Positions 54,196 through 64,000 of a stretch of DNA of 64,000 bases are shown in pieces (within the stretch, counting starts at the first letter, position 1; each line of letters begins with the position of its first letter). The translations under genes and the position numbers were made by a program. The stretch is taken from the NCBI RefSeq assembly GCF_000015565.1, contig NC_008786.1, positions 3,410,001 through 3,474,000 of the forward strand. Direction: 5' to 3'. The notes below the pieces were generated by a model. The model saw only the letters and a program-made list of their open reading frames with translations, was not told where the DNA came from and did not search any database. The DNA comes from Verminephrobacter eiseniae EF01-2 (GTDB lineage Bacteria; Pseudomonadota; Gammaproteobacteria; Burkholderiales; Burkholderiaceae_C).

Positions 54196-54432
54196 GGTTC
54201 TCCTCTTGGGGGATAAAAGCCGCAGCCTGTGCTGCGAATAAAGTCGCCCGGGGTGACCACCACTCCAAGCGTTTGAGCGATTGTGCCATAAGGCCGCAGA
54301 GCACAGTTGTGACGCCGGCGCAGGGCAGGGAGGACGAAACCTGGATTGCTTCCATTTGTTGCATGGCCGCTACATGGTCTTGCCCCTAGAATGGCTCTCT
54401 TTTGCCGCCCCCACCGTCCCGATGACGTGCCC

Positions 54433-57090
<2,658 letters not shown>

Positions 57091-57194
57091 CCCTCCGGGA
57101 TGCCATCGATGCCATCTTCGCGCCGTATACGCTATCAAATGTGAAGCGCAACGAGCTCATGAAACAAGCGCCCGCCGCCTTTTATGCACCATCC

Positions 57195-58304
57195 ATGAAA
57201 CGCCCTTACAACTTTTCTGCCGGCCCGGCTGCGATTCCCGCCGAAGTTCTGGAGCAAGCTGCTGCCGAGATGCTCGACTGGCATGGCTGTGGCATGGGCG
57301 TGATGGAGATGAGCCACCGCGGCAAGGAGTTCCGCTCGATCTGCGAGCAGGCGCAGGCCAAGCTGCGCGAGTTGCTGGCGGTGCCGGCGCAGTTCAAGAT
57401 CTTGTTCATGCAGGGCGGTGGTCTGGCGGAAAACGCCATCGTGCCGCTGAACCTGTCGCGTGCCGGGACGGTCGATTTCGTGGTCACGGGCAGTTGGAGC
57501 CAGAAGTCGCAGCAAGAGGCGCGCAAATACGCAGCGCAAGTCAACGTCGTGGCCTCCAGTGAAGACACCGGCTTTACCAGCCTGCCCGACCCCGCGACCT
57601 GGACCCTGAGCCGGGGGGCGAGCTACCTGCATCTTTGCAGCAACGAGACCATCAACGGCGTCGAGTTCCAGCAATTGCCGGATCTGCAGGCGCTGGGCAG
57701 CGATGCCCCGTTGGTGATCGACTTCTCCTCGCATGTCGCCTCGCGCCCTGTCGACTGGTCGCGCGTTGGCCTGGCCTTTGGCGGCGCGCAAAAGAACCTG
57801 GGCCCTGCGGGCCTGACGCTGGTGGTCGTGCGCGAAGACCTGCTCGGCCACGCCCTGCCGGCCTGTCCCAGCGCCTTCGACTACCGGACGGTGGCCGAGC
57901 ATCAGTCGATGTACAACACCCCCCCGACCTGGGGGATCTACATCGCGGGTCTGACCTTCGAGTGGCTGGGGCGCCAGCGGGAAGGGCCGTTCAGCGGCAT
58001 CGCCGCGATGGAGCAACGCCATATCGCCAAAGCCCAACTGCTCTACGACGCGATCGACAACTCCGGGCTGTACCTGAACAAAGTGGTGCCCCACTGCCGC
58101 TCGCGGATGAATGTGCCGTTCTTCCTGCGCGACGAGAGTCGCAACGACGATTTTCTGGCCGGGGCCCGCGAACGGGGTCTGTTGCAGCTCAAGGGCCACA
58201 AGTCGGTGGGAGGCATGCGCGCGAGCATCTACAACGCCATGCCGCTGGCTGGCGTGCAGGCGCTGGTGGACTACATGCGAGAATTTGAGCAAAAGCGGGC
58301 CTGA
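57195..58304 (+). CDS. serC: Phosphoserine aminotransferase
   Basis: A 369-residue PLP enzyme of serine and pyridoxal-phosphate synthesis. The start at 57195 ([20 protein letters not shown]) matches the family; an ATG 54 bp upstream gives a non-conserved lead. The PLP-lysine is in [19 protein letters not shown], the N-terminal [13 protein letters not shown] and [22 protein letters not shown] ([15 protein letters not shown]) segments are typical. It precedes pheA after 75 bp. Confidence 0.97.
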   Translation: MKRPYNFSAGPAAIPAEVLEQAAAEMLDWHGCGMGVMEMSHRGKEFRSICEQAQAKLRELLAVPAQFKILFMQGGGLAENAIVPLNLSRAGTVDFVVTGSWSQKSQQEARKYAAQVNVVASSEDTGFTSLPDPATWTLSRGASYLHLCSNETINGVEFQQLPDLQALGSDAPLVIDFSSHVASRPVDWSRVGLAFGGAQKNLGPAGLTLVVVREDLLGHALPACPSAFDYRTVAEHQSMYNTPPTWGIYIAGLTFEWLGRQREGPFSGIAAMEQRHIAKAQLLYDAIDNSGLYLNKVVPHCRSRMNVPFFLRDESRNDDFLAGARERGLLQLKGHKSVGGMRASIYNAMPLAGVQALVDYMREFEQKRA

Positions 58305-58379
58305 GAGCTCGTTGCCAGTGGTTGCAAGCGCCCGCGCAGCCTCCCTTGCCACGCACAGCCTCCATTGCCGCCACCATCC

Positions 58380-59477
58380 ATGAACCATCCGCAAGCCTCA
58401 CCCGACCTGTCCAGCCTGCGCGTGCAGATCGACCATATCGACCAGCAACTGCTCGCGCTGCTGAACCAAAGGGCCTTGGTGGCCGAGCGGGTGGGCGAGG
58501 TCAAAAAGCGCGAAGGCACGCCCTTTTTTCGCCCCGACCGTGTGGCGCAGGTGATAGAAAAAATACAGACCACCAACCCCGGTCCGCTCAAAAGCCCGCA
58601 TGTGGCCGCCATCTGGCGCGAAATCATGTCGGCCTGCCTGGCGCTGGAATCGCCGCAGCGCGTGGCCGTGCTGGGGCCGCAAGGCACCTTCTGCGAGCAG
58701 GCGGCGATCGGTTTTTTTGGCGGCGCCGCCGACCTGATGTACTGCGCCAACTTCGATGAAGTCTTCCACGCCACGGCCGCCGGCAGCGCCCAATACGGCG
58801 TGGTGGGGGTGGAGAACTCCACCGAAGGCGTGGTCACACGCTCGCTCGATCTGTTCCTGCACACCCCCACGCATGTGGTGGGCGAAGTCAGCCTGCTGGT
58901 GCGCCACAACCTGCTGCGCACCAGCCATTCGCTCGATGGCATCCATGCCGTGCTGGCCCACCCGCAGGCGCTGGCGCAATGCCAGGCCTGGCTGTCCAGG
59001 CACCTGCCGCATGCCGAGCGCCGCCCGGTATCGAGCAATGCCGAAGGTGCCCGCCTGGCCACCACCGACCCGGCCTGGGCCGCCTTGTCGAGCGAGCGGG
59101 CGGCGACGCAATTTGGCCTGCACATCGTGGCCCACGCGATTCAGGACGATGCCTACAACCGCACGCGCTTTGCCATCATCTGCCTGCCGCACACGCTGCC
59201 GACGCCGCCGCCCTCGGGCAAGGATTGCACCAGCCTGGTGGTGTCGGTGCCGAACCGGCCCGGCGCGGTGCATGATCTGCTGGTGCCGCTCAAGACCCAT
59301 GGCGTGTCGATGACGCGCTTCGAATCCCGCCCGGCCCGCACCGGCCAGTGGGAGTATTACTTCTACATCGACCTCGACGGCCATCCCGCACAGCCCCCTG
59401 TGGCGCGGGCGCTGGAAGAACTGCGCAGCCTGTGCGCGTTCTACAAGGTTCTGGGTGCCTACCCGGTGTCCACCTGA
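58380..59477 (+). CDS. pheA: Chorismate mutase / prephenate dehydratase (P-protein)
   Basis: A 365-residue bifunctional enzyme for phenylalanine synthesis. Residues 1-90 are an AroQ-type chorismate mutase (LRVQIDHIDQQLLALLNQRA, VGEVKKRE, AAIWREIMSACLALE). From about residue 95 comes the dehydratase (VAVLGPQGTFCEQAA, GVVGVENSTEGVVTRSLDL, NRTRFAIICL), and an ACT regulatory domain follows (TSLVVSVPNRPGAVHDLLVP, ESRPARTGQWEYYFYIDL), so feedback inhibition by Phe is expected. Confidence 0.97.
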   Translation: MNHPQASPDLSSLRVQIDHIDQQLLALLNQRALVAERVGEVKKREGTPFFRPDRVAQVIEKIQTTNPGPLKSPHVAAIWREIMSACLALESPQRVAVLGPQGTFCEQAAIGFFGGAADLMYCANFDEVFHATAAGSAQYGVVGVENSTEGVVTRSLDLFLHTPTHVVGEVSLLVRHNLLRTSHSLDGIHAVLAHPQALAQCQAWLSRHLPHAERRPVSSNAEGARLATTDPAWAALSSERAATQFGLHIVAHAIQDDAYNRTRFAIICLPHTLPTPPPSGKDCTSLVVSVPNRPGAVHDLLVPLKTHGVSMTRFESRPARTGQWEYYFYIDLDGHPAQPPVARALEELRSLCAFYKVLGAYPVST

Positions 59478-59489
59478 GGAGCCGTCGCC

Positions 59490-60392
59490 ATGTTCGAACA
59501 ATTGGGACTGATAGGCTGCGGGCTCATGGGCGGCTCGTTCGCGCTGGCCATGAAAAAGACCGGCCTGGTCAAGCGCGTGGTGGGCTACAGCAAGTCGCCC
59601 TCGACCACCGACCGCGCCCGCCGGCTGGGGGTCATCGATGTCGAGGCGCCGTCGGCCTTGATGGCGGTCTCGGGCGCCGACATCGTGCTGGTGGCCGTGC
59701 CGGTGGCCGCTACCGAGGCCACGCTCAAAGCCATCAAGCATCTGGTCACGCCGCAGATGCTGATCATGGATGTCGGCTCGACCAAGGCCGACGTGGTGCA
59801 GTCTGCGCAACGCGCGCTGCGCGACCAGGTCGGCTCGTTCGTGCCGGCGCATCCGATCGCGGGCAGCGAGGTCTCGGGCGTCGAGCATGCCGATGCCGAT
59901 CTCTACAACGGACGCCAGATCATATTGACCCCGACCGAACTCACCCACACTGACCAAGTGGAACGCGCCACCCACCTCTGGCAGGCGCTCGGCTGCCGTG
60001 TGACCCGACTGTCGCCGCAGGCGCATGATGGCGCCTTCGCCGCTGTCAGCCACCTGCCCCATGTGCTGGCTTTTGCCATGATGAACAGCATCATCGGGCA
60101 AGACCATGGCGACGATTTCCTGTCGCTCGCCGGCCCCGGCTTTCGCGACTTCACCCGCATCGCGGCCAGCGACCCCAAGATGTGGCGCGACATATTGCTG
60201 TCCAACCGGCATGAACTGATCGTCCAGTCGAGACGGTTCCGGCAGGCGCTGCACGATATCGAGCAGGCCATGGAAAAAGGCCATGCCCAGTCTCTGGAAG
60301 ACCTGCTGACCCTGGCCAGCGAAGCCCGCGCCCACTGGCGCATGGGCGCACAGAAAACGGCCAAGCTGCGCTCCTCCCCCGTAGACCCGTAG
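59490..60392 (+). CDS. tyrA: Prephenate dehydrogenase
   Basis: A 300-residue NAD(P)-dependent TyrA/AroD enzyme for tyrosine synthesis. The Rossmann loop is LIGCGLMGGSFALAMKKTG; substrate-binding residues lie in HPIAGSEVSGVEHADADLYN and FAAVSHLPHVLAFAM; the helical C-domain ends with EARAHWRMGA. There is no ACT domain. It starts 12 bp after pheA and 28 bp before aroA-cmk, so the aromatic genes form an operon. Confidence 0.96.
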   Translation: MFEQLGLIGCGLMGGSFALAMKKTGLVKRVVGYSKSPSTTDRARRLGVIDVEAPSALMAVSGADIVLVAVPVAATEATLKAIKHLVTPQMLIMDVGSTKADVVQSAQRALRDQVGSFVPAHPIAGSEVSGVEHADADLYNGRQIILTPTELTHTDQVERATHLWQALGCRVTRLSPQAHDGAFAAVSHLPHVLAFAMMNSIIGQDHGDDFLSLAGPGFRDFTRIAASDPKMWRDILLSNRHELIVQSRRFRQALHDIEQAMEKGHAQSLEDLLTLASEARAHWRMGAQKTAKLRSSPVDP

Positions 60393-60420
60393 CCCCCCGT
60401 AGCCCGCAGACCACCGCGCC

Positions 60421-62538
60421 ATGTACAGCACCGCCTTCATTGACCTTCCCGCATTGGATGCGGCAGCCGGCGAGGTCCGGTTGCCCGGCTCCAAGAGCAT
60501 TTCCAACCGGGTGCTGCTGCTGGCCGCGCTCAGCAACGGCACCACCACCGTGCATCAACTGCTGGCGTCCGACGACACCCGCGTGATGCTCGACGCATTG
60601 CGCCAGATCGGCTGCGCCGTCGATGAAGCGGGCAGCAGCGTGCACATCACGGGCCTGGGCGGCCGCGCCCCGCGCGCACCGGCCAAACTCTTTCTGGGCA
60701 ATGCCGGCACCGCGATGCGCCCGCTGACGGCAGCGCTGGCTCTGCTCGGCGGCGAGTTCGAGCTCTCGGGCGTGGCGCGCATGCACCAGCGCCCGATCGG
60801 TGATCTGGTCGATGCGCTGCGCCAACTCGGTTGCCGGATCGACTACCTCGGCAACGACGGCTACCCGCCGCTGCGCATCGCACATGCCGCATGTGCCCCG
60901 GCCCCGGATGTTCCGGCCCTGGTCCCGGGCGTCCCGCCCCTGGCGTTGGCCGAACCGATCCGCGTTCGTGGCGATGTCTCCAGCCAGTTTTTGACCGCCT
61001 TGCTGATGGCGTTGCCGCTGGCGGCCGGCAGACAAAGCATCGTGATCGAAGTCTTGGGCGAGTTGATCTCCAAGCCCTATATCGCAATCACCCTGGAACT
61101 GCTGGCCCGCTTCGGCATCGTGGTCGAGCGCCAGGGCTGGCAGCGGTTCACGATTGCCGCAGGCAGCCGCTACCAGTCGCCGGGCAGCATCCATGTCGAG
61201 GCAGACGCCTCATCGGCCAGCTATTTCATCGCGCTGGGCGCCATTGCCTCTGGCGCCGGTGGCCCGAACGGCGCCCAGGGCATCAGGATTGCCGGTCTGG
61301 GCCTGGATTCGATACAGGGCGACATCCGCTTCGTCGAAGCCGCCCGGGCGATGGGCGCCGTGGTGACCGGCGGCCCCCATTGGCTGCATGTCCAGCGCGG
61401 AGCGCCCGGACAGGGATGGCCGCTCAAGGCCATCGACATCGACTGCAACCACATCCCGGACGCCGCGATGACCCTGGCCGTGATGGCGCTGTACGCCCAG
61501 GGCAGCAGCCGCTTGCGCAACATCGCCAGTTGGCGCGTGAAGGAGACCGACCGCATCGCCGCCATGGCCGCCGGGCTGCGCCAACTCGGCGCCAGCGTCG
61601 AGGAAGGCGCAGACTTCATCCGCATCACCCCACCGCCACGGACCGAGGACTGGAAAGCCGCCAGCATCGACACCCATGACGACCACCGCGTGGCCATGTG
61701 CTTCGCACTGGCGGCCTTCAACCCCGCCGGCTTGCCGATCCGCATTCAGGATCCGAAATGCGTGGCCAAGACCTTCCCGGACTACTTCGAGGCCCTGTTC
61801 TCGGTCGCGCAACTGGCGGCCGAGCGCATTCCGGTGATCTGCATCGACGGCCCCACGGCCTCGGGCAAAGGAACGCTGGCCGCCGCGCTGGCCCGGCAAC
61901 TGGGCTACCGCTTCCTGGACTCGGGCGCGCTCTACCGCATCACCGCGCTGGTCGCGCTGCGGTCGGGTCTGCGGATCGACGCCGGGCACGAAGAGCGCAT
62001 CGCCGCGCTGGCCCGAACGCTGCCCGTGCGCTTCGAAAGCGACCGGGTGTTGCTGGGCAGCGATGACTTGACCGAGGCCATCCGCAGCGAAGAGGTCGGC
62101 ATGAACGCCTCCCGCGTATCGGCCCTGCCCGCCGTGCGCGCGGCCCTGGTCGCGCTGCAACACAGCTTTCGGCGCCTGCCCGGGCTGGTGGCCGATGGCC
62201 GCGACATGGGCACGGTGATCTTCCCGGCCGCAGCGCTGAAGGTCTACCTGACGGCAAGCCTCGCCTGCCGTGCGGAGCGCCGTTATAAGCAGTTGATTTC
62301 AAAGGGTTTTTCAGCTAACATCGCGGATCTTTGCGCAGACTTGCAAGAGCGCGATGCGCGCGATGGCACGCGCAGCGTCGCGCCGCTCAAGCCCGCGCAG
62401 GACGCTCTGCTGCTGGACAACTCCTGCCAGACGATGGATCAAACCGTCGCCTTGGTGTTGGCTTGGTGGCAAGAGAAGCAGTTTGGTGCCGTTTCTGCGC
62501 CAGGGCGACAGCCCGGCGCCGTGACCGCGCCGGGCTGA
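60421..62538 (+). CDS. aroA-cmk: Bifunctional EPSP synthase / cytidylate kinase
   Basis: A 705-residue fusion. Residues 1 to about 455 are 5-enolpyruvylshikimate-3-phosphate synthase: [56 protein letters not shown] and [16 protein letters not shown]. From about residue 470 begins a full cytidylate kinase: [20 protein letters not shown] (P-loop), [33 protein letters not shown] and [16 protein letters not shown]. Elsewhere aroA and cmk are separate neighbouring genes; the fusion joins aromatic and pyrimidine metabolism in one chain and is known from comamonads. Confidence 0.96.
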   Translation: MYSTAFIDLPALDAAAGEVRLPGSKSISNRVLLLAALSNGTTTVHQLLASDDTRVMLDALRQIGCAVDEAGSSVHITGLGGRAPRAPAKLFLGNAGTAMRPLTAALALLGGEFELSGVARMHQRPIGDLVDALRQLGCRIDYLGNDGYPPLRIAHAACAPAPDVPALVPGVPPLALAEPIRVRGDVSSQFLTALLMALPLAAGRQSIVIEVLGELISKPYIAITLELLARFGIVVERQGWQRFTIAAGSRYQSPGSIHVEADASSASYFIALGAIASGAGGPNGAQGIRIAGLGLDSIQGDIRFVEAARAMGAVVTGGPHWLHVQRGAPGQGWPLKAIDIDCNHIPDAAMTLAVMALYAQGSSRLRNIASWRVKETDRIAAMAAGLRQLGASVEEGADFIRITPPPRTEDWKAASIDTHDDHRVAMCFALAAFNPAGLPIRIQDPKCVAKTFPDYFEALFSVAQLAAERIPVICIDGPTASGKGTLAAALARQLGYRFLDSGALYRITALVALRSGLRIDAGHEERIAALARTLPVRFESDRVLLGSDDLTEAIRSEEVGMNASRVSALPAVRAALVALQHSFRRLPGLVADGRDMGTVIFPAAALKVYLTASLACRAERRYKQLISKGFSANIADLCADLQERDARDGTRSVAPLKPAQDALLLDNSCQTMDQTVALVLAWWQEKQFGAVSAPGRQPGAVTAPG

Positions 62539-62544
62539 AACCAT

Positions 62545-62564
62545 GCGGGGCCGCAAGGCCCCGC
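62545..62564 (+). other. GC-rich stem-loop with GCAA tetraloop between aroA-cmk and rpsA
   Basis: GCGGGGCC and GGCCCCGC form a perfect 8-bp stem closed by the stable GCAA tetraloop. There is no T-run after it. It could stabilise the upstream mRNA 3' end or form part of the rpsA leader. The following 140 bp contain a short comamonad-type motif (62642-62654) and the rpsA ribosome-binding site. Confidence 0.55.
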
Positions 62565-62705
62565 GCAACAGTCCCACGCAGTCGCGCATAGCGCTGTGTG
62601 GATCATTCACCCGACCTGCGGTCGATCCGCAAAAAAACCACCGCAAGCAGCTATAAAAACAGTCGCAATGGTGTGGCTGGAATCCTGTTTGTGGCAAGGA
62701 AACAC

Positions 62706-64000
62706 ATGTCCGAATCTTTTGCCGCCCTGTTTGAAGAATCCCTGCAACGCACGGAAATGCGTCCGGGCGAAGTCATCACCGCCGAAGTCATGCGCGTGGA
62801 ACACAACTTCGTCGTGGTCAACGCCGGCCTCAAGTCCGAAGCCTACGTGCCGCTGGACGAGTTCAAGAACGACAAGGGCGAGGTCGAAGTCCAAGTGGGC
62901 GACTTCGTGTCGGTGGCCATTGGCTCGATCGAAAACGGCTACGGCGACACCATCCTGTCGCGCGACACCGCCAAGCGCCTGGCCTCCTGGATGAGCCTGG
63001 AAAAGGCACTGGAATCGGGCGAATTCGTCACTGGCACGACCAGTGGCAAGGTCAAGGGCGGCCTGACCGTGCTGGTCAACGGCATCCGCGCCTTCCTGCC
63101 CGGCTCGCTGATCGATACCCGTCCGATCAAGGATCTGACGCCGTATGAAAACAAGACCATGGAATTCAAGGTCATCAAGCTCGACCGCAAGCGCAACAAC
63201 GTGGTGCTCAGCCGCCGCGCGGTGGTCGAAGCCTCGATGGGCGAAGAGCGCGCCAAGCTGATGGAAACCCTCAAGGAAGGCTCCATCGTCCAGGGCGTGG
63301 TCAAGAACATCACCGAATACGGCGCGTTCGTCGACTTGGGCGGCATCGACGGTCTGCTGCACATCACCGACATGGCCTGGCGCCGCGTGCGTCACCCCTC
63401 CGAAGTGGTGACGGCCGGTCAGGACATCACGGCCAAAATCCTCAAGTTCGACACCGAAAAGAACCGCGTCTCGCTGGGCCTCAAGCAAATGGGCGACGAC
63501 CCCTGGCTGGGCGTGAGCCGCCGCTACCCCCAAGGCACGCGCCTGTTCGGCAAGGTCACGAACATTGCCGACTACGGCGCCTTCGTCGAGCTCGAACCCG
63601 GCATCGAAGGCTTGGTGCATGTCTCCGAAATGGACTGGACCAACAAGAACATCGCTCCGGCCAAACTGGTGACGCTGGGCGACGAAGCCGAAGTCATGGT
63701 CCTGGAAATCGACGAAGACAAGCGCCGCATCAGCCTGGGCATGAAGCAGTGCAAGGCCAACCCATGGCAGGAATTCGCCCAAAACACCAAGCGCGGCGAC
63801 CGCGTCAAGGGCCCCGTCAAATCGATCACCGACTTTGGCGTGTTCGTGGGCCTGGCCGCCGGCATCGACGGCCTGGTGCACCTGTCCGACCTGTCGTGGA
63901 GCGAACCCGGTGAAGCCGCAGTCCGCAACTACAAGAAGGGCCAGGAAGTGCAGGCCATCGTGCTGGCCGTGGATGTAGACCGTGAGCGCATCTCGCTGGG
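62706..64000 (+). CDS. rpsA: 30S ribosomal protein S1 (5' part, runs off the window)
   Basis: The first 431 codons of S1; family members have about 560. The ATG at 62706 is preceded by AAGGA. It begins [20 protein letters not shown] and shows successive S1 RNA-binding repeats, each with a pattern like [56 protein letters not shown] and [21 protein letters not shown]1 unwinds and recruits mRNA on the 30S subunit. Placement after cmk is conserved in proteobacteria, where ihfB usually follows. Confidence 0.97.
   Translation, partial: MSESFAALFEESLQRTEMRPGEVITAEVMRVEHNFVVVNAGLKSEAYVPLDEFKNDKGEVEVQVGDFVSVAIGSIENGYGDTILSRDTAKRLASWMSLEKALESGEFVTGTTSGKVKGGLTVLVNGIRAFLPGSLIDTRPIKDLTPYENKTMEFKVIKLDRKRNNVVLSRRAVVEASMGEERAKLMETLKEGSIVQGVVKNITEYGAFVDLGGIDGLLHITDMAWRRVRHPSEVVTAGQDITAKILKFDTEKNRVSLGLKQMGDDPWLGVSRRYPQGTRLFGKVTNIADYGAFVELEPGIEGLVHVSEMDWTNKNIAPAKLVTLGDEAEVMVLEIDEDKRRISLGMKQCKANPWQEFAQNTKRGDRVKGPVKSITDFGVFVGLAAGIDGLVHLSDLSWSEPGEAAVRNYKKGQEVQAIVLAVDVDRERISL

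Noticed and set aside
54400..54432. Upstream start for gyrA at 54346
   Set aside because: The extra 29 residues are not GyrA-like, and the conserved start MTQFAKETLPISLEEE begins at 54433.

Overview
The window is a high-GC stretch of a betaproteobacterial chromosome, almost certainly Comamonadaceae (Acidovorax/Verminephrobacter-like; the genus is a guess). Support comes from the gyrA-serC-pheA-tyrA-aroA/cmk-rpsA block with a fused aroA-cmk, the thrS-infC-rpmI-rplT-pheST-ihfA-merR operon followed by tRNA-Pro(GGG), an orphan Bug/TctC binding protein, and a tmRNA with the tag ANDERFALAA. Most of the sequence is core genome, punctuated by insertion sequences, palindromic repeats and pseudogenes.

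Layout. 0.2-7.7 kb: a catabolic cluster of Fe-S hydro-lyase subunits, a solute-binding protein and an HpcH/HpaI aldolase, facing an IclR regulator, a cupin-like protein, a flavin reductase, a SnoaL-like protein and an amidohydrolase. 7.9-13.1 kb: rlmD, a lipoprotein, a Bax-inhibitor-type membrane protein, a GlcG/HbpS protein, hemP and a DUF2971 gene. 13.2-26.6 kb: iron acquisition, with tonB-exbB-exbD and bfd, a heme operon hmuR-(51 aa ORF)-hmuS-hmuT-hmuU-hmuV, and a catechol-type siderophore receptor with piuC and an FMN hydroxy-acid dehydrogenase. Fur-box-like sites precede hemP, hmuR and the siderophore receptor. 26.8-37.6 kb: SWIB protein, aceA, the thrS-to-merR operon and tRNA-Pro. 37.6-43 kb: decayed DNA beside the tRNA (integrase, MFS and TauD remnants), an intact BLUF gene, a LysR gene and hipBA. 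43-47.4 kb: nested IS elements. 47.8-51.5 kb: a compact four-gene membrane-lipid-type operon next to a truncated KAS III gene. 51.6-64 kb: ssrA, gph, ubiG, an OmpA-family gene, gyrA, serC, pheA, tyrA, aroA-cmk and the start of rpsA.

Most notable: (1) a Thr-rich leader peptide, a competing antiterminator and a terminator upstream of thrS, arguing for attenuation; (2) a family of about 164 bp full-length palindromes (three copies plus an end fragment), one of which supplies the stop codon of the IclR gene; (3) the 47.8-50.9 kb operon combining a CDP-alcohol phosphatidyltransferase, a MobA-like nucleotidyltransferase (apparently frameshifted), a phytol/dolichol-kinase-like protein and an HExxH membrane protein; (4) IS nesting that can be resolved to the base. 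All product names come from reading motifs in the translated sequence; no database search was run.
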